From Gammaproteobacteria bacterium (lineage in GTDB: Bacteria; Pseudomonadota; Gammaproteobacteria; Poriferisulfidales; GCA-002705445), in assembly GCA_029268385.1 (NCBI GenBank), contig JAQWPG010000005.1, positions 1 through 64,000 of the forward strand: a DNA stretch of 64,000 nt, given 5' to 3'. The notes under the pieces were generated by a model that saw nothing but the letters and a program-made list of their open reading frames with translations, made no database searches and had not been told where the DNA came from. This document shows positions 33,286 to 44,021 of this stretch, one piece after another. The number at the start of each line of letters is the position of its first letter. Position 1 is the first letter of the stretch. Made by a program: the position numbers and the translations under genes.

Positions 33286-34578
33286 ATGGATTTAAATGAG
33301 CTCAAAACTAGAAGAATTGCGTTAATTTCGATGATGCCAAATAACTCGATTGCTATATTATCATCTGCTAATAAAAATTACAGAACAAGAGATGTGGAGA
33401 ATCCTTATAGGCAAAATAGTGATTTTCTTTACCTGACTGGCATTAGCGAACCAAACCTTATTTGTGTAATCTTTAAGGAAGAAAATATACCCAATATAAT
33501 ATTATTTAGAAATAATACTTCGGCCCATGAAAAAGTGTGGGAAGGTGAGCGTTCTGATAATAAGCAAGTAAAAGAACTTTATGGTTTTACCCAAGTGCAT
33601 AATTATGATGATTATGAAGATAGAATTTTGAGCTTTGTAAGTGGTCAAGATAGCTTATTTATAGAATCAGGAGTAAATAGTGAATTAGATGATTTTATAA
33701 AAAAACAAACCAAAAACTCTAGTCAGAATAATAGAAGAAATTATTCGTTCCCTAAAAATATTATTACCTTGCATTCAATTACGCAGAAACTAAGATTAAT
33801 TAAATCTGAGTATGAAATTAAAATGATAAAAGATGCGGCAAAAGTCTCAATTAAGGCTCACAAATTAGCCATGAAAAAATCAAAGCCAGGAATGTATGAA
33901 TATGAATTAGATGCAGAGATTAAATATATTTTTAATAAAAATAATATGCATATGGCTTATATGTCTATAGTGGGGGGTGGAAAAAATGCATGCACACTTC
34001 ATTACGTAAAAAATAATTGTAAATTAAAAGATAATGACTTAGTTTTAATAGATGCAGCTGCCGAAAATCAAGGTTATGCTTCAGATATTACAAGAACATT
34101 TCCAGTAAATGGAAAATTTAATGAAGAGCAGTCGCTAATTTATGATGTTGTTTTAAAAGCGCAAGAAAAAGCTATTAAATTTATTAAACCAGGAGTTACC
34201 TGGAACGAAGTTCACAAAGAAACGGTAAATGAGATTTCGAGAGGCTTGATAGAGTTAAATTTAATTAAAGATAGTTTTGAAAATGTTATAAAAAAAGAAT
34301 TGTATAAAGATTTTTTTATGCACAAGACTGGACATTGGCTCGGACTAGATGTGCATGATGTTGGAGAATATGAAAATGTTTGTTTTCAGCCGGGCATGGT
34401 AATAACAGTTGAGCCTGGTATATATATAGATTCTGCAAATAAAAATGTTTCAGAGAAGTGGAGAGGTATTGGTGTTAGAATAGAAGATGACGTATTAATA
34501 ACAAATAAAGGTAACGAAGTAATAACTCTCGATCTAGCTAAAAAACGTAATGAAGTAGAATCTTTATGCAATAAATAA
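33286..34578 (+). CDS. pepP: Xaa-Pro aminopeptidase (aminopeptidase P II)
   Basis: The 430-residue creatinase-fold metallopeptidase has all five metal ligands: two Asp in VLIDAAAENQGYASDITRTFP, His in MHKTGHWLGLDVHD, Glu in TVEPGIYI, and Glu in GVRIEDDVLIT. The N-terminal domain (NSIAILSSANKNYRTRDVENPYRQNSDFLYLTG) matches proteobacterial PepP. It removes N-terminal residues preceding proline. It opens the pepP-ubiH-ubiI operon, with ubiH 1 base downstream, as in E. coli and Pseudomonas. Confidence 0.94.
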   Translation: MDLNELKTRRIALISMMPNNSIAILSSANKNYRTRDVENPYRQNSDFLYLTGISEPNLICVIFKEENIPNIILFRNNTSAHEKVWEGERSDNKQVKELYGFTQVHNYDDYEDRILSFVSGQDSLFIESGVNSELDDFIKKQTKNSSQNNRRNYSFPKNIITLHSITQKLRLIKSEYEIKMIKDAAKVSIKAHKLAMKKSKPGMYEYELDAEIKYIFNKNNMHMAYMSIVGGGKNACTLHYVKNNCKLKDNDLVLIDAAAENQGYASDITRTFPVNGKFNEEQSLIYDVVLKAQEKAIKFIKPGVTWNEVHKETVNEISRGLIELNLIKDSFENVIKKELYKDFFMHKTGHWLGLDVHDVGEYENVCFQPGMVITVEPGIYIDSANKNVSEKWRGIGVRIEDDVLITNKGNEVITLDLAKKRNEVESLCNK

Positions 34579-34579
34579 G

Positions 34580-35794
34580 ATGCAAAACCAAAAGAATAAC
34601 ATAACAATGATTGGAGCAGGGCTCACAGGACTAGCCTTCTGTAATTTATTGCGAGACGAAAATATAAAAGTATCCTTAATAGATATCAATTCAAAAAATT
34701 TTTATAAAACAACGGATGATATAGATAGATATATAGTTTTATCAAATACAAGCAAAATCATCTTTGAAAATATAGGAATTTGGGGAAAAATTTTCAAATA
34801 TTGCACAAAAGTAAAAGACATACACATATCAAAAAAAAATATTTTTGGGTCAACTTTAGTGAAATCATCAGACGAAGACTTAGAATCACTTGGTTATCAA
34901 TTGCCAGTTAAAGAACTAATAAAAATTCTTTATGAAAATATCGAAAATAAAAAAAACATAGAATTTATTCATGAGGCTGAGGTAATTAAATTAAATAAAA
35001 GCAAAGATCTTGAAATAAAATACGTTAAAAATAAAATAGAAAAGAATATAACATCTAATTCAGTCATATTTTCAACTGGCGCAACAGATAATTTAGTAGA
35101 CAGTATATTTTCTGAAAAAGTACAAAAAAATTACAAACAAAATGCATTAACATGTGAGATTACAACTGATAAATACAACTCTGAGACAGCTTTTGAGAGA
35201 TTCACTGATCGAGGTATTATTGGGATAATACCTAGAAATAGTAACTCTTGGACTTTAATTTATTCCACTGATGAAGATGAATCAGAAGTTATAATAAAAT
35301 TACAATTTCCCGAAGCAAAAGAATATTTTCAAAATCTAATTGGAGATAAATGTGGCAAGATATTGGATTTAAAGAATATAAAAAAATACCCTTTACAGAT
35401 GAAATATTATAAGGACTTTGCTAGTGAAAATATTTGCTTATTAGGTGATGCTGCACATACACTTCATCCTATAGCGGCTCAAAGTTTTAATTTATCGTTG
35501 AGAGATTGTGCATATTTAACAGGCATGATAGAAAATTCAAATACGTTAGAAAAAAATGATTTTTTATTAATATTTAATAATTATAATAAAAGTAGAATAA
35601 AAGAAGTTACTAGGCTAGTGAAATTTACAGATTTTTTAGCATCATTTGTTCACGGCAATGGTTTTTTAAGAAATAATATTATTGGCTTATCGTTCATATT
35701 GATGGATATGAATAAGAATTTAAGAATTAATGCAATAAGATACTTATTAGGTGTGAATTTTTCACAATCACTAATTTCCACTTTAAAAGATTAA
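34580..35794 (+). CDS. ubiH: 2-octaprenyl-6-methoxyphenol hydroxylase UbiH
   Basis: A 404-residue flavoprotein monooxygenase. The Rossmann motif is MIGAGLTGLAFCNLL at the N-terminus. The second FAD motif is LLGDAAHTLHPIAAQSFNLSLRDCAYL, where AAQ.FNL..RD is typical of UbiH rather than UbiI. It hydroxylates the quinone ring in aerobic ubiquinone biosynthesis. It lies between pepP (1-base gap) and a second ring hydroxylase (2-base gap). Confidence 0.9.
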   Translation: MQNQKNNITMIGAGLTGLAFCNLLRDENIKVSLIDINSKNFYKTTDDIDRYIVLSNTSKIIFENIGIWGKIFKYCTKVKDIHISKKNIFGSTLVKSSDEDLESLGYQLPVKELIKILYENIENKKNIEFIHEAEVIKLNKSKDLEIKYVKNKIEKNITSNSVIFSTGATDNLVDSIFSEKVQKNYKQNALTCEITTDKYNSETAFERFTDRGIIGIIPRNSNSWTLIYSTDEDESEVIIKLQFPEAKEYFQNLIGDKCGKILDLKNIKKYPLQMKYYKDFASENICLLGDAAHTLHPIAAQSFNLSLRDCAYLTGMIENSNTLEKNDFLLIFNNYNKSRIKEVTRLVKFTDFLASFVHGNGFLRNNIIGLSFILMDMNKNLRINAIRYLLGVNFSQSLISTLKD

Positions 35795-35796
35795 AT

Positions 35797-36951
35797 ATGA
35801 GAACTGATTTGATAATAGTTGGATCGGGAATTATAGGGATGTCTTTGGCACTTTCGCTAAGTATGAAAAAAAAGAAAGTTATATTAGTTGAAAAAAATTT
35901 TTTTAATAATTTGAGAGTAAATAGGATATATGCAATATCAGAAAAAACAAAAATATTTTTTGAAAATATTGATATATGGGACAACACAGAAAATATAAAT
36001 ACACTATCCGGAATGAATTTATTTTATAGGAAATTTAATCAAGAAAATTTATTAAGTTTAGCAAAAAAAGATAGTTGCAGTAATATTGGTTACATAGTCC
36101 AAAGTAAAGATATAATGTCTTCACTTAAGAAAAAAGTTGAAAAAGATGAAAATATCAGTTTTTTAGATAATAGTGAAATTAAATCATTGGATGAATCTAG
36201 TGGCAAGGTGACTGCCGTAACAAGTGATAATAAAAAAATAGAATCAGAATATTTATTTAGCTGCGAAGGAATAAATTCAAGTATGAAAAAAAAATTAAGT
36301 ATTAGTAATATTTATGATAATTATAATTCTAAAGCTTTAGTGTTTAATATAGATCATACGGCAAGAAACAATAATATAGCTTATCAAATCTTCTTAAAAA
36401 GTGGACCGATTGCATTTCTCCCAATATCAGAAAATTCTTTTTCAATGGTTGTAAGTATAAAAAATAGATATATTGATGAAGAAAAATTTGATAAAGATAA
36501 TATATGTGAATATATAAAAAACATTACAAATAATAAATTCGGAGAAATTAAGTTGAGTACAAAATTGATTTCGTTTGATTTAATAGGATTTGATTCTGAA
36601 AAATATAAACATGGAAAAATATTATTCGTAGGTGATTCAGCACATTCTGTACATCCCCTAGCTGGCATGGGTTTAAATTTGGGAATATCTGATATTATAG
36701 AATTAGATAGAGTTATGAAAGAAAATAAAAATAATTTTGAAAATAATAACTATTTCTCTGGCTATGCAAGAAAACAACGAATAATCAATAAGAAGGCTAG
36801 GCAACAATTAAAATTTATAGAAAAAATTTACTCTATTGAAAACAAGTTTTTAAATAAATTCATACTCAGTTCAATGGCTAAAATACAAAAATCTCAATTT
36901 GCAAAAGAAAAAATAATCAAGCATGCTAATAATAATCTTAGTTTCTTCTAA
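35797..36951 (+). CDS. ubiI: Ubiquinone ring hydroxylase, UbiI/VisC-like
   Basis: A 384-residue flavoprotein monooxygenase of the UbiH/UbiF/UbiI/COQ6 family, with LIIVGSGIIGMSLALSLS at the N-terminus and FVGDSAHSVHPLAGMGLNLGISDI as the second FAD motif. LAGMGLNLG is typical of UbiI/UbiF/UbiM. Placement after ubiH matches visC (ubiI), which performs the C5 hydroxylation in E. coli. Some lineages use one enzyme for several positions, so the exact ring position is uncertain. It is convergent with tupC, 2 bases apart. Confidence 0.82.
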   Translation: MRTDLIIVGSGIIGMSLALSLSMKKKKVILVEKNFFNNLRVNRIYAISEKTKIFFENIDIWDNTENINTLSGMNLFYRKFNQENLLSLAKKDSCSNIGYIVQSKDIMSSLKKKVEKDENISFLDNSEIKSLDESSGKVTAVTSDNKKIESEYLFSCEGINSSMKKKLSISNIYDNYNSKALVFNIDHTARNNNIAYQIFLKSGPIAFLPISENSFSMVVSIKNRYIDEEKFDKDNICEYIKNITNNKFGEIKLSTKLISFDLIGFDSEKYKHGKILFVGDSAHSVHPLAGMGLNLGISDIIELDRVMKENKNNFENNNYFSGYARKQRIINKKARQQLKFIEKIYSIENKFLNKFILSSMAKIQKSQFAKEKIIKHANNNLSFF

Positions 36952-36953
36952 AG

Positions 36954-37649
36954 TTAAGCGTAATTTATATAATTTTTAATTAAATCACAATGCTCTTCTG
37001 AAAAAAAATCTTTTACACATTTTTGATATATAACTCTTCCATTATCTAGAAATATAATCTCTTCGCCTATTCTTTTGATTTGTGATACATCATGAGAAGT
37101 CATAAATATTTTTATATTATTATTAGAGAGATTTCTTATTATACTTTCTATCTCATTCTTGTATACAGGATCAAGTTGTGATGTAGGTTCGTCTAAAAAT
37201 ATTATTTTTGGGTTTCCTATTATTGACATTGCTATAGAGACTTTTTGTTTTTCTCCACCTGAAATATATTTAGCATTTATATTAGAAATATTTTTAATAT
37301 TTAACTTTCTCATGATTTTTTCGATATAGTTTTTTTCTGTAATGTTCTTTTTTATAGCTACATAATGCAAATTATCATAAACTGTTCTATTAAGGAGAAT
37401 TGGTGTTTGAAATACCATAGACTGCTTTTCCTTGACTTCAGAAATAAAATAATTCCCCCATTGAATAACATTGTTAGGAGTTTTTATTAGTCCATGAAGT
37501 ATTTTAAGTAATGTACTTTTACCAGAGCCATTGTTACCAGCTATAATTGTTACTTTAGGTTCTGCGCAGCTGAAATTTATATTTTTTAATATTTCGTTAT
37601 CATTTGCTGAGTATGATAAATTATTTATTTTTAAAGGCAGGATATTCAT
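36954..37649 (-). CDS. tupC: ABC transporter ATPase, tungstate TupC-like
   Basis: A 231-residue ATP-binding subunit: Walker A is GNNGSGKST, the Q-loop is around MVFQTPILLNRTVYDNL, the ABC signature is YISGGEKQKVSIAMSI, Walker B is IIFLDEPTSQLDP, and the switch His is MTSHDVSQIKRIG. Together with the adjacent permease it resembles TupBC tungstate importers (possible alternatives are molybdate or other oxyanions). It is 1 base after the permease gene. No solute-binding protein gene (tupA) is adjacent. Confidence 0.8.
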   Translation of the reverse strand: MNILPLKINNLSYSANDNEILKNINFSCAEPKVTIIAGNNGSGKSTLLKILHGLIKTPNNVIQWGNYFISEVKEKQSMVFQTPILLNRTVYDNLHYVAIKKNITEKNYIEKIMRKLNIKNISNINAKYISGGEKQKVSIAMSIIGNPKIIFLDEPTSQLDPVYKNEIESIIRNLSNNNIKIFMTSHDVSQIKRIGEEIIFLDNGRVIYQKCVKDFFSEEHCDLIKNYINYA

Positions 37650-37650
37650 T

Positions 37651-38334
37651 CTAGCTAATTTTCCTAAGTGACTTAATTAGCAATGTAATTATAAAAGATA
37701 TTAAAATTAAAATTAAACCCAATGCAACAGCTAATTCAATACTACCTTTGCTGGTCTCGAAAGCGATTGCAGTTGTCATCACTCTTGTAAAATGATTTAT
37801 GTTACCTCCAACAATCATTACTGCCCCAACTTCTGCACTTGCTCTACCAAACCCAGTTAAAGCAACGGTTATAAGCGCGTATCTAGATTCATATATAAGT
37901 GTCTTTAACTTTGATAATTTATCTAGATTTAAAGAATTTAATAACAAATCATATTCTTTATTTTTTTTATAGATTTCTTCATAGGTAAGTGAGACAACTA
38001 TAGGGACGATAAGAAGTGTTTGCGCAAGAATCATTGCTGATGGGGTATATAATATATCTAGAAATCCAAAAATACCTTTCTTAGATACAAGTGTATAAAT
38101 TAATAAGCCGAGAACAACAGGTGGCATTCCCATTAAAGTATTAGCAATTAGAACTATTAATGACTGGAATTTATTTTTATAAAATACAAGAAAAGCGCCA
38201 AAAGGAATACTAATTAAAACCGAAATTATTAAAGCAGATAATGTTACTTTAAGAGAAAGATGTATAATTTCAAATAAATCGTTATTTAAAGTAATAATTA
38301 AATTAAAAGCTGTTTCTAAAATATTAATTAACAT
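37651..38334 (-). CDS. tupB: ABC transporter permease, tungstate TupB-like
   Basis: A 227-residue permease with about five membrane helices and the binding-protein-dependent transport domain: LKVTLSALIISVLISIPFGAFL, NTLMGMPPVVLGLLIYTLVS, and the EAA-type loop GFGRASAEVGAVMIVGGNINHFTRVMTTAIAFETSKG. The last segment is strongly characteristic of tungstate permease TupB. Its start overlaps the end of plsC by 11 bases and its stop is 1 base before the tupC start, so it is embedded in a four-gene leftward operon. The dedicated receptor is missing here. Confidence 0.82.
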   Translation of the reverse strand: MLINILETAFNLIITLNNDLFEIIHLSLKVTLSALIISVLISIPFGAFLVFYKNKFQSLIVLIANTLMGMPPVVLGLLIYTLVSKKGIFGFLDILYTPSAMILAQTLLIVPIVVSLTYEEIYKKNKEYDLLLNSLNLDKLSKLKTLIYESRYALITVALTGFGRASAEVGAVMIVGGNINHFTRVMTTAIAFETSKGSIELAVALGLILILISFIITLLIKSLRKIS

Positions 38335-39070
38335 TAGTTCCTAAATTATTTTTTATAATCTCATAGCATTCATTTGCAATTGTCCTTCGATCTTTATTAT
38401 TAGTTATTACTAATTCTGATACTGTAATTTCTGCAGTAATATCATTTTGAAAGAGTACCTTTATTATATTAAGAAATAACGAATTTCCTCTAACAAACGG
38501 AACACTTGGATGTATAGCCTTATTTTTGTGCGGATATTTAATAATAACACACTGTACTGCGCAATTGCTATCAATACAGCTAGCAAATAATCGAGGTTTA
38601 AATTTTAGAAGTTCTTTACCTCCTGAGGATGTACCTTCTGGAAATATTGTTACACATCGTTTATTATCTATGAATTCAGATATTCCATTAACAGCCAAAG
38701 AGGCAGCATTTTTAGCCCCTCTGTTAATAAAAAGCATATCTACAGCTGTAGTAATTTTTCCAATAATTGGCCAACGACTCACTTCAATTTTTGATAGGAA
38801 AGTAGTTTGGAATGTACTTCCTAAAATAATAATATCTAGCCATGAAGAATGATTTGAAATAATTAAGTAGCTGCCTTTTTTAATCTCGCCTTTAATTATT
38901 GTTTTTACTTCAATTATATCTAGAATTTTTTTGAACCAGAGTCGTATCTTTTCTGACTGAACTTCGTTAGCGCAAATATTAAAATTTCCAATATCAGATA
39001 TAATTTTCTTGGTATTACTTATATGCACAATAAATCTAAATAGTTTTTTTAAAAAATTAAATATTCTCAT
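38324..39070 (-). CDS. plsC: 1-acyl-sn-glycerol-3-phosphate acyltransferase (PlsC family)
   Basis: A 248-residue membrane-associated acyltransferase. Motif I is [12 protein letters not shown] (HX4D), and motif III is FPEGTSSGG, with the glycerophosphate-binding EGT. An N-terminal hydrophobic/amphipathic stretch ([14 protein letters not shown]) would anchor it. It should make phosphatidic acid from lysophosphatidic acid, though lyso-ornithine-lipid acyltransferases (OlsA) have the same motifs. It overlaps the upstream DUF255 gene by 4 bases and tupB by 11 bases. Confidence 0.85.
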   Translation of the reverse strand: MRIFNFLKKLFRFIVHISNTKKIISDIGNFNICANEVQSEKIRLWFKKILDIIEVKTIIKGEIKKGSYLIISNHSSWLDIIILGSTFQTTFLSKIEVSRWPIIGKITTAVDMLFINRGAKNAASLAVNGISEFIDNKRCVTIFPEGTSSGGKELLKFKPRLFASCIDSNCAVQCVIIKYPHKNKAIHPSVPFVRGNSLFLNIIKVLFQNDITAEITVSELVITNNKDRRTIANECYEIIKNNLGTNVN

Positions 39071-41112
39071 AAAAGATTAATCCTAGATATAAATTCTTCA
39101 AGATCAAAAATAGGTTCTTCACAGGTATAATCAGTACAAATGTATGCTGTTACCTCACCCAATAATATTTTATCATCAATATTTGAATACCCAGTATTAT
39201 TTTTAGGAACATGATAATAGTCTATATAAGGTTTATTTAAATTAACTAAAGGGTCAAGCCATAATGCTAAATCTTTATATGTAGATTCCGCCTTTAAAAT
39301 TATAATAACAAATGGTTTTTCTTTTAATAAATAGCTATCAAGTAATGAGCTGTGTGCATTCGGCGAATCATTAATCTGTTTTGATGCATAAGTAAATACA
39401 GAGTAAGCTGAATCTAAATATTGCGTATTATTCATGAGGAAACCCAATTTAATTAAAACTTTTGCTGCAATACTATTTCCTGATGGGAAAGCCTCATCTG
39501 CAGTTGGCTTAGGCTTTTGAATAAGATCTTCATGGTCTTTTGCAGTAAAGAAAAATCCCCCGTCATGATTATCTAAAAATTTTTCTATTAACAAATCTGA
39601 TAAAAGTATAGCTTGTTTTAATAATTTATTATCCCATTTTATTGATAAAAAATTTAAAATAGCATCAATTAAAAAAGCATAATCATCTAAGTAAGCATTT
39701 ATATGAGATTTACCATCTTTATAGGTAGCATTTAAGCCATCTTCAAACAACATTTCTTCAATTAAAAAATTGATAGCTTTTTCTGAATTTACAATGTAAG
39801 TCATATCTTTAGAAGTCTTGCAGTAATCAATTAATGATTTGATAGTTAAAGCATTCCAAGAAGTAAGTATTTTTTCATCTGTAAATGGTTTTTTTCTTTT
39901 ATCTCTGATTTTTAAAAGTATATCAATACTTTCATTAAGTAATTTTTTATCAATATTTTTTTTTCTTGATTTAAAGTCAGCTTTGGAATTATAGGATACA
40001 TATAAATGATATTTTTTATCAAAATTATCCCTCTTATTTAAGCCATAATATTTAGAAAATACTTTATATTGTTCGTTGCTAAGATTTTCTTCAACTTCAG
40101 TTTTCTCCCAAATATAATATTGCCCCTCACCGGTATCTGAATCGGCATCTATACTTGAATAAAAACCACCTTCTATTGATTGCATTTCATCCACGATCCA
40201 ATATGCTGTTTTTCTTGCTGTGTTAAGAAAATTTTTTTCTTTAGTCATAGAATATGCTTTGCAATAACATTCTAATAAGCATGCATTATCATAAAGCATT
40301 TTCTCGAAGTGAGGTATCATCCAAACGTCATCTACAGAATACCTAAAAAACCCACCGCCTAATTGATCATTGATACCACCTTCTTGCATAGATAAAAGAC
40401 TATAGAGAGCCATATCTAAATCTTTGCAATTTTCTTTCTTATTATATTGATTACTATTTAAAATATGCATTAACAAGCCTGGCTGAGGAAATTTTGGGGC
40501 TGAGCCGAAACCGCCCATTGTATGATCAAATATTTTTTGAACATTTTGAATGTACTTTTCCTCTATATCCTTGTGAATATTTTCGTTATTTTTATTTATT
40601 TTATGAATATCTCCAAGAGCTTTTATAATTGACTGATTGTGATCCAATATTTCTTTATAATTTTCTTTATAATATTCTTGAACCTTTATAAGCAATTCCT
40701 TAAAGCTGGGTAAATTATATTTTGCAGTATTTGGAAAATAGGTACCGCCAAAGAATGGAGCTTGGTTTTCATGGGCTAAAAACATGGTCAGTGGCCATCC
40801 CCCTGATCTTTGATTAAGAAGTATCTGTGATGTCTGATATATCTTATCTAAGTCAGGCCTTTCTTCCCTATCAACTTTTATATTTATAAAATATTTGTTC
40901 ATGATTTTAGCAGTTTGATCATCTTCAAAAGACTCATGCGCCATTACATGACACCAGTGGCACGCAGAGTACCCTATTGATAGCAGTATAGGTTTATTCT
41001 CTTTTTTAGCTTTGTCTAAAGCTTCTTTACCCCAAGGATACCAATCAACAGGATTTTCAGCATGTTGTTGAAGATAAGGACTGGTTTGTTTAGAAAGACG
41101 ATTTTTATTCAT
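39067..41112 (-). CDS. DUF255/thioredoxin-domain protein (YyaL/spermatogenesis-associated 20 family)
   Basis: The 681-residue protein starts with a thioredoxin-like domain carrying the DUF255 hallmark [20 protein letters not shown], with a CHWC active-site-like motif at about residues 51-54. An (alpha/alpha)6-barrel-like region with glycan-enzyme-like segments follows ([61 protein letters not shown]). The family is widespread and its function is not established; protein thiol redox or sugar epimerase-like roles have been proposed. It is the first gene of a coupled operon with plsC-tupB-tupC and divergent from lgt. Confidence 0.9.
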   Translation of the reverse strand: MNKNRLSKQTSPYLQQHAENPVDWYPWGKEALDKAKKENKPILLSIGYSACHWCHVMAHESFEDDQTAKIMNKYFINIKVDREERPDLDKIYQTSQILLNQRSGGWPLTMFLAHENQAPFFGGTYFPNTAKYNLPSFKELLIKVQEYYKENYKEILDHNQSIIKALGDIHKINKNNENIHKDIEEKYIQNVQKIFDHTMGGFGSAPKFPQPGLLMHILNSNQYNKKENCKDLDMALYSLLSMQEGGINDQLGGGFFRYSVDDVWMIPHFEKMLYDNACLLECYCKAYSMTKEKNFLNTARKTAYWIVDEMQSIEGGFYSSIDADSDTGEGQYYIWEKTEVEENLSNEQYKVFSKYYGLNKRDNFDKKYHLYVSYNSKADFKSRKKNIDKKLLNESIDILLKIRDKRKKPFTDEKILTSWNALTIKSLIDYCKTSKDMTYIVNSEKAINFLIEEMLFEDGLNATYKDGKSHINAYLDDYAFLIDAILNFLSIKWDNKLLKQAILLSDLLIEKFLDNHDGGFFFTAKDHEDLIQKPKPTADEAFPSGNSIAAKVLIKLGFLMNNTQYLDSAYSVFTYASKQINDSPNAHSSLLDSYLLKEKPFVIIILKAESTYKDLALWLDPLVNLNKPYIDYYHVPKNNTGYSNIDDKILLGEVTAYICTDYTCEEPIFDLEEFISRINLL

Positions 41113-41153
41113 AGCTCTGCTATTATATACATTTATACGAAAAATTATTAGTC

Positions 41154-41924
41154 ATGATACACGATATAAATCCGATTTTTATTTCTCTGGGAAGCTTTCA
41201 TATATATTGGTATGGAATTATGTACCTTTTGGCTTTTTCGCTTGCTTGGTGCGTTGGAAATTTTTATATTAAAAAAAATATTGTAAAAATTAGCAAAGAT
41301 AATTTTTCAGATTTGATGTTTTATAGTTTTTTAGGTGTGCTTGCTGGAGGAAGAATTGGTTACTCAATTTTTTATAATTTCTATTATACATTAGATAATC
41401 CGATAACAATATTTTATTTATGGAATGGAGGCATGAGTTTTCATGGAGGCTTCATTGGTGTAATGGTAGGCATAATTTACTTCTGTAAAAAAAATCAAAT
41501 ACCTTTCTTTGAAATATCAGATTTTATAGTGAAATTGGTTCCAATAGGTTTATTTACAGGAAGAATTGGAAATTTTATTAACGGTGAATTATGGGGAAAA
41601 CCTACCGATTTAGTTTGGGGTGTAATCTTCCCTAAAATAGACAATCTTACAAGACACCCAACTCAAATTTATGAGGCATTTTTAGAAGGTATTGTTCTTT
41701 TTGTTATTTTGAATTTTTCACTACCTAAAAATACCAGAACCTCACGAGTTACTGCATATTTTTTAATATTTTATTCATTATTTAGATTTATTGTAGAATT
41801 TTTTAGGGAGCCAGATGCACACATTGGATATCTTGTCTTTAGTTGGGTTACAATGGGACAAATTCTTTGTGCGCCAATGTTTTTACTAGGTATTTATATT
41901 TTAAAATATGGAAGAGGTAAATAA
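41154..41924 (+). CDS. lgt: Prolipoprotein diacylglyceryl transferase
   Basis: A 256-residue integral membrane enzyme. It shows the [12 protein letters not shown]-terminal helix, [30 protein letters not shown] (the catalytic His region HGG), and the Lgt signature [16 protein letters not shown]. It transfers diacylglycerol from phosphatidylglycerol to the lipobox cysteine of prolipoproteins. Clients here include RlpA and the tiny lipoprotein at 62923. It is followed by thyA after 5 bases, an arrangement shared with E. coli. Confidence 0.96.
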   Translation: MIHDINPIFISLGSFHIYWYGIMYLLAFSLAWCVGNFYIKKNIVKISKDNFSDLMFYSFLGVLAGGRIGYSIFYNFYYTLDNPITIFYLWNGGMSFHGGFIGVMVGIIYFCKKNQIPFFEISDFIVKLVPIGLFTGRIGNFINGELWGKPTDLVWGVIFPKIDNLTRHPTQIYEAFLEGIVLFVILNFSLPKNTRTSRVTAYFLIFYSLFRFIVEFFREPDAHIGYLVFSWVTMGQILCAPMFLLGIYILKYGRGK

Positions 41925-41929
41925 AATTT

Positions 41930-42724
41930 ATGAAACAATATCTCAATTTATTAAATCATATTATACAAAATGGTGTTGAAAAAAAAGATAGGACAGGTGT
42001 TGGAACCTTTTCTACATTTGGATATCAAACAAGATTTGATCTTTCAAAAGGTTTCCCTTTAGTTACAACAAAAAAAATTCATTTAAAGTCTGTTATACAT
42101 GAGCTTTTATGGTTTATTAATGGGGATAGCAACATCAATTATCTAAATGAAAATGGGGTGTCAATTTGGAATGAGTGGGCTGATGAAGATGGTGATTTAG
42201 GAAAAATCTACGGTGTTCAATGGAGAAGTTGGAAAAAAAATGACGGAAGTCACATAGATCAGCTTAAAATTTTATTAGATAGCTTAAAAAATAACCCTAA
42301 TTCAAGAAGACATATAGTGTCTGCTTGGAATGTAGGAGAGCTTGATGAGATGGCGTTACCACCATGTCATTGTTTGTTTCAATTTTATATCGCAAACAAT
42401 AAACTATCATGTCAATTATATCAAAGGAGTGCTGATGCATTTTTAGGTGTTCCATTCAATATAGCATCTTATTCGCTATTACTTCACATGATTGCGCATG
42501 TTTTAAATTTTGACGTTGGTGATTTTATATATACAGTAGGAGATTTGCATCTGTATAGTAATCATTTAGAGCAAGCAAAATTACAAATTCTTAGAAAGCC
42601 TTATGACCTTCCAAATATAAAAATAAATACAAAAAAAAATGATTTGTTTTCATTTAAATATAGCGACTTTGAAATTATAAATTATAAATCGCATCCACAT
42701 ATTAGTGGAGAAATAGCAATATAA
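41930..42724 (+). CDS. thyA: Thymidylate synthase
   Basis: The 264-residue protein has exactly the E. coli ThyA length. The catalytic Cys lies in [11 protein letters not shown]. Other signatures are [44 protein letters not shown], and [16 protein letters not shown]. It methylates dUMP to dTMP using methylene-tetrahydrofolate, generating dihydrofolate. FolA, encoded next with a 1-base TAATG overlap, recycles that dihydrofolate, so the two enzymes form a metabolic pair. Confidence 0.98.
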   Translation: MKQYLNLLNHIIQNGVEKKDRTGVGTFSTFGYQTRFDLSKGFPLVTTKKIHLKSVIHELLWFINGDSNINYLNENGVSIWNEWADEDGDLGKIYGVQWRSWKKNDGSHIDQLKILLDSLKNNPNSRRHIVSAWNVGELDEMALPPCHCLFQFYIANNKLSCQLYQRSADAFLGVPFNIASYSLLLHMIAHVLNFDVGDFIYTVGDLHLYSNHLEQAKLQILRKPYDLPNIKINTKKNDLFSFKYSDFEIINYKSHPHISGEIAI

Positions 42725-43212
42725 TGAATATATCTATGATAGTTGCGATGTCTAAGAATAGGGTTATAGGGAAAGATAACGGTATGCCTTGGCATTTATC
42801 TGACGATCTAAAGAATTTTAAAAAAATAACTATAGGCAAAACAATTATAATGGGAAGAATGACATACGACTCAATTGGAAAAGCACTTCCGGGAAGAAAA
42901 AATGTAATTTTATCTAGAAGCCTAAAAGACAAAAATATATTAGTTTTTGATAATCTTGAAAATGCATTAGTTGATGCAGGAAACAAAGAAGAGATATTTA
43001 TTATTGGTGGGCAAGACATATATTCTCAAACAATAAATAAGGCAAATAAACTATATTTAACCACTATCAATGACGAAATTGAAGGTGATAAATTTTTTCC
43101 ACATTTTGATAATTCTAATTGGGATATTGTTGATACAAAGTATTATAAAAAAAATAAAAATAATACGCATGATTTTAAGTCTGAAATTTTAATAAAAAAA
43201 ATTAACACTTAA
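42724..43212 (+). CDS. folA: Dihydrofolate reductase
   Basis: The 162-residue protein is close to E. coli FolA (159). Visible residues are ISMIVAMSKNRVIGKDNGMPWHLSDDLKNFKKITIGKTIIMGRMTYDSIGKALPGRKNVILSR split over the usual positions: the catalytic Asp after MPWHLSD, the NADPH motif GRMTYDSIG, and FIIGGQDIYSQ. It reduces dihydrofolate, coupled to ThyA. The start overlaps the thyA stop; the end overlaps convergent apaH by 11 bases. Confidence 0.96.
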   Translation: MNISMIVAMSKNRVIGKDNGMPWHLSDDLKNFKKITIGKTIIMGRMTYDSIGKALPGRKNVILSRSLKDKNILVFDNLENALVDAGNKEEIFIIGGQDIYSQTINKANKLYLTTINDEIEGDKFFPHFDNSNWDIVDTKYYKKNKNNTHDFKSEILIKKINT

Positions 43213-44020
43213 TTTCAATTTTTTTGACTTTCTTATTTTTCAAAATTTTTATTGAAGTTAGTTTGTTCCCCCAAGAACAACCTGTGTCAATAGAGATAAA
43301 ATTTCCTTTATTTCTATAACCTAATGTTGACCAGTGTCCAATAATAACTTTATAATTTTCATATATATTATTATTAAAATCGTACCATGGCACTAGTGAG
43401 CTATTTTCAAGGTTTTCTGGATTCGTTTTTTCATCAAAATCTAAGAATAAGTTTTTATTTAAATATCTCATTCTGGTAAAAACATTTGTAGCAAAAATTA
43501 ATTTTTCTTTTTTACTTAAATTTCTCTCCCATTTATTTGGTTCGTTGCTCCATAAAGTTTTAATAAAACTTTTGCACTTTTTTCCTTTCAATGCATTCTC
43601 AATTTGAGCTGCTAATGATATTGTTTCATTTAAGCTCCATTCTGGGTAAATCCCAGCATGTGAGAGTATATAGCCTAGCTCACTATCTAGATGTATTAGT
43701 TTTTGATTTCTTAGCCAATTTATTATTTGATCAGCGTCTTTACTTGATAAGATATCTTCAAAATTATTATTTTTATATGGCCAAGGATCTAATTTATAAT
43801 ACGAAGCCATTAAAAAAAAATCGTGATTTCCCAAAACAGTAATAGCGCTTGAGTCTAAATCCATAATATATTTTATTACGTCGTAAGATTTGGGACCACG
43901 ATTTACTAAATCACCAGCTAGCCATAAAGTGTCCTTCTTCTTATTAAAGTTAATTTGCTTAAGAAGTTCTTTAAATTCTTTATAACAGCCTTGAATATCA
44001 CCAATGACATATGTAGACAT
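43202..44020 (-). CDS. apaH: Symmetrical bis(5'-nucleosyl)-tetraphosphatase
   Basis: The 272-residue calcineurin-type metallophosphoesterase has all expected metal motifs: GDIQGCYKEF near the N-terminus, GDLVNRGPKS, and GNHDFF, with later His in LSHAGIYPEW and IGHWSTLGY. It hydrolyses Ap4A and, as shown in other bacteria, Np4-capped RNA. Last gene of the lptD-surA-pdxA-rsmA-apaG-apaH run, 1 base after apaG, the same order as E. coli. Confidence 0.95.
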   Translation of the reverse strand: MSTYVIGDIQGCYKEFKELLKQINFNKKKDTLWLAGDLVNRGPKSYDVIKYIMDLDSSAITVLGNHDFFLMASYYKLDPWPYKNNNFEDILSSKDADQIINWLRNQKLIHLDSELGYILSHAGIYPEWSLNETISLAAQIENALKGKKCKSFIKTLWSNEPNKWERNLSKKEKLIFATNVFTRMRYLNKNLFLDFDEKTNPENLENSSLVPWYDFNNNIYENYKVIIGHWSTLGYRNKGNFISIDTGCSWGNKLTSIKILKNKKVKKIEIKC

Positions 44021-44021
44021 T

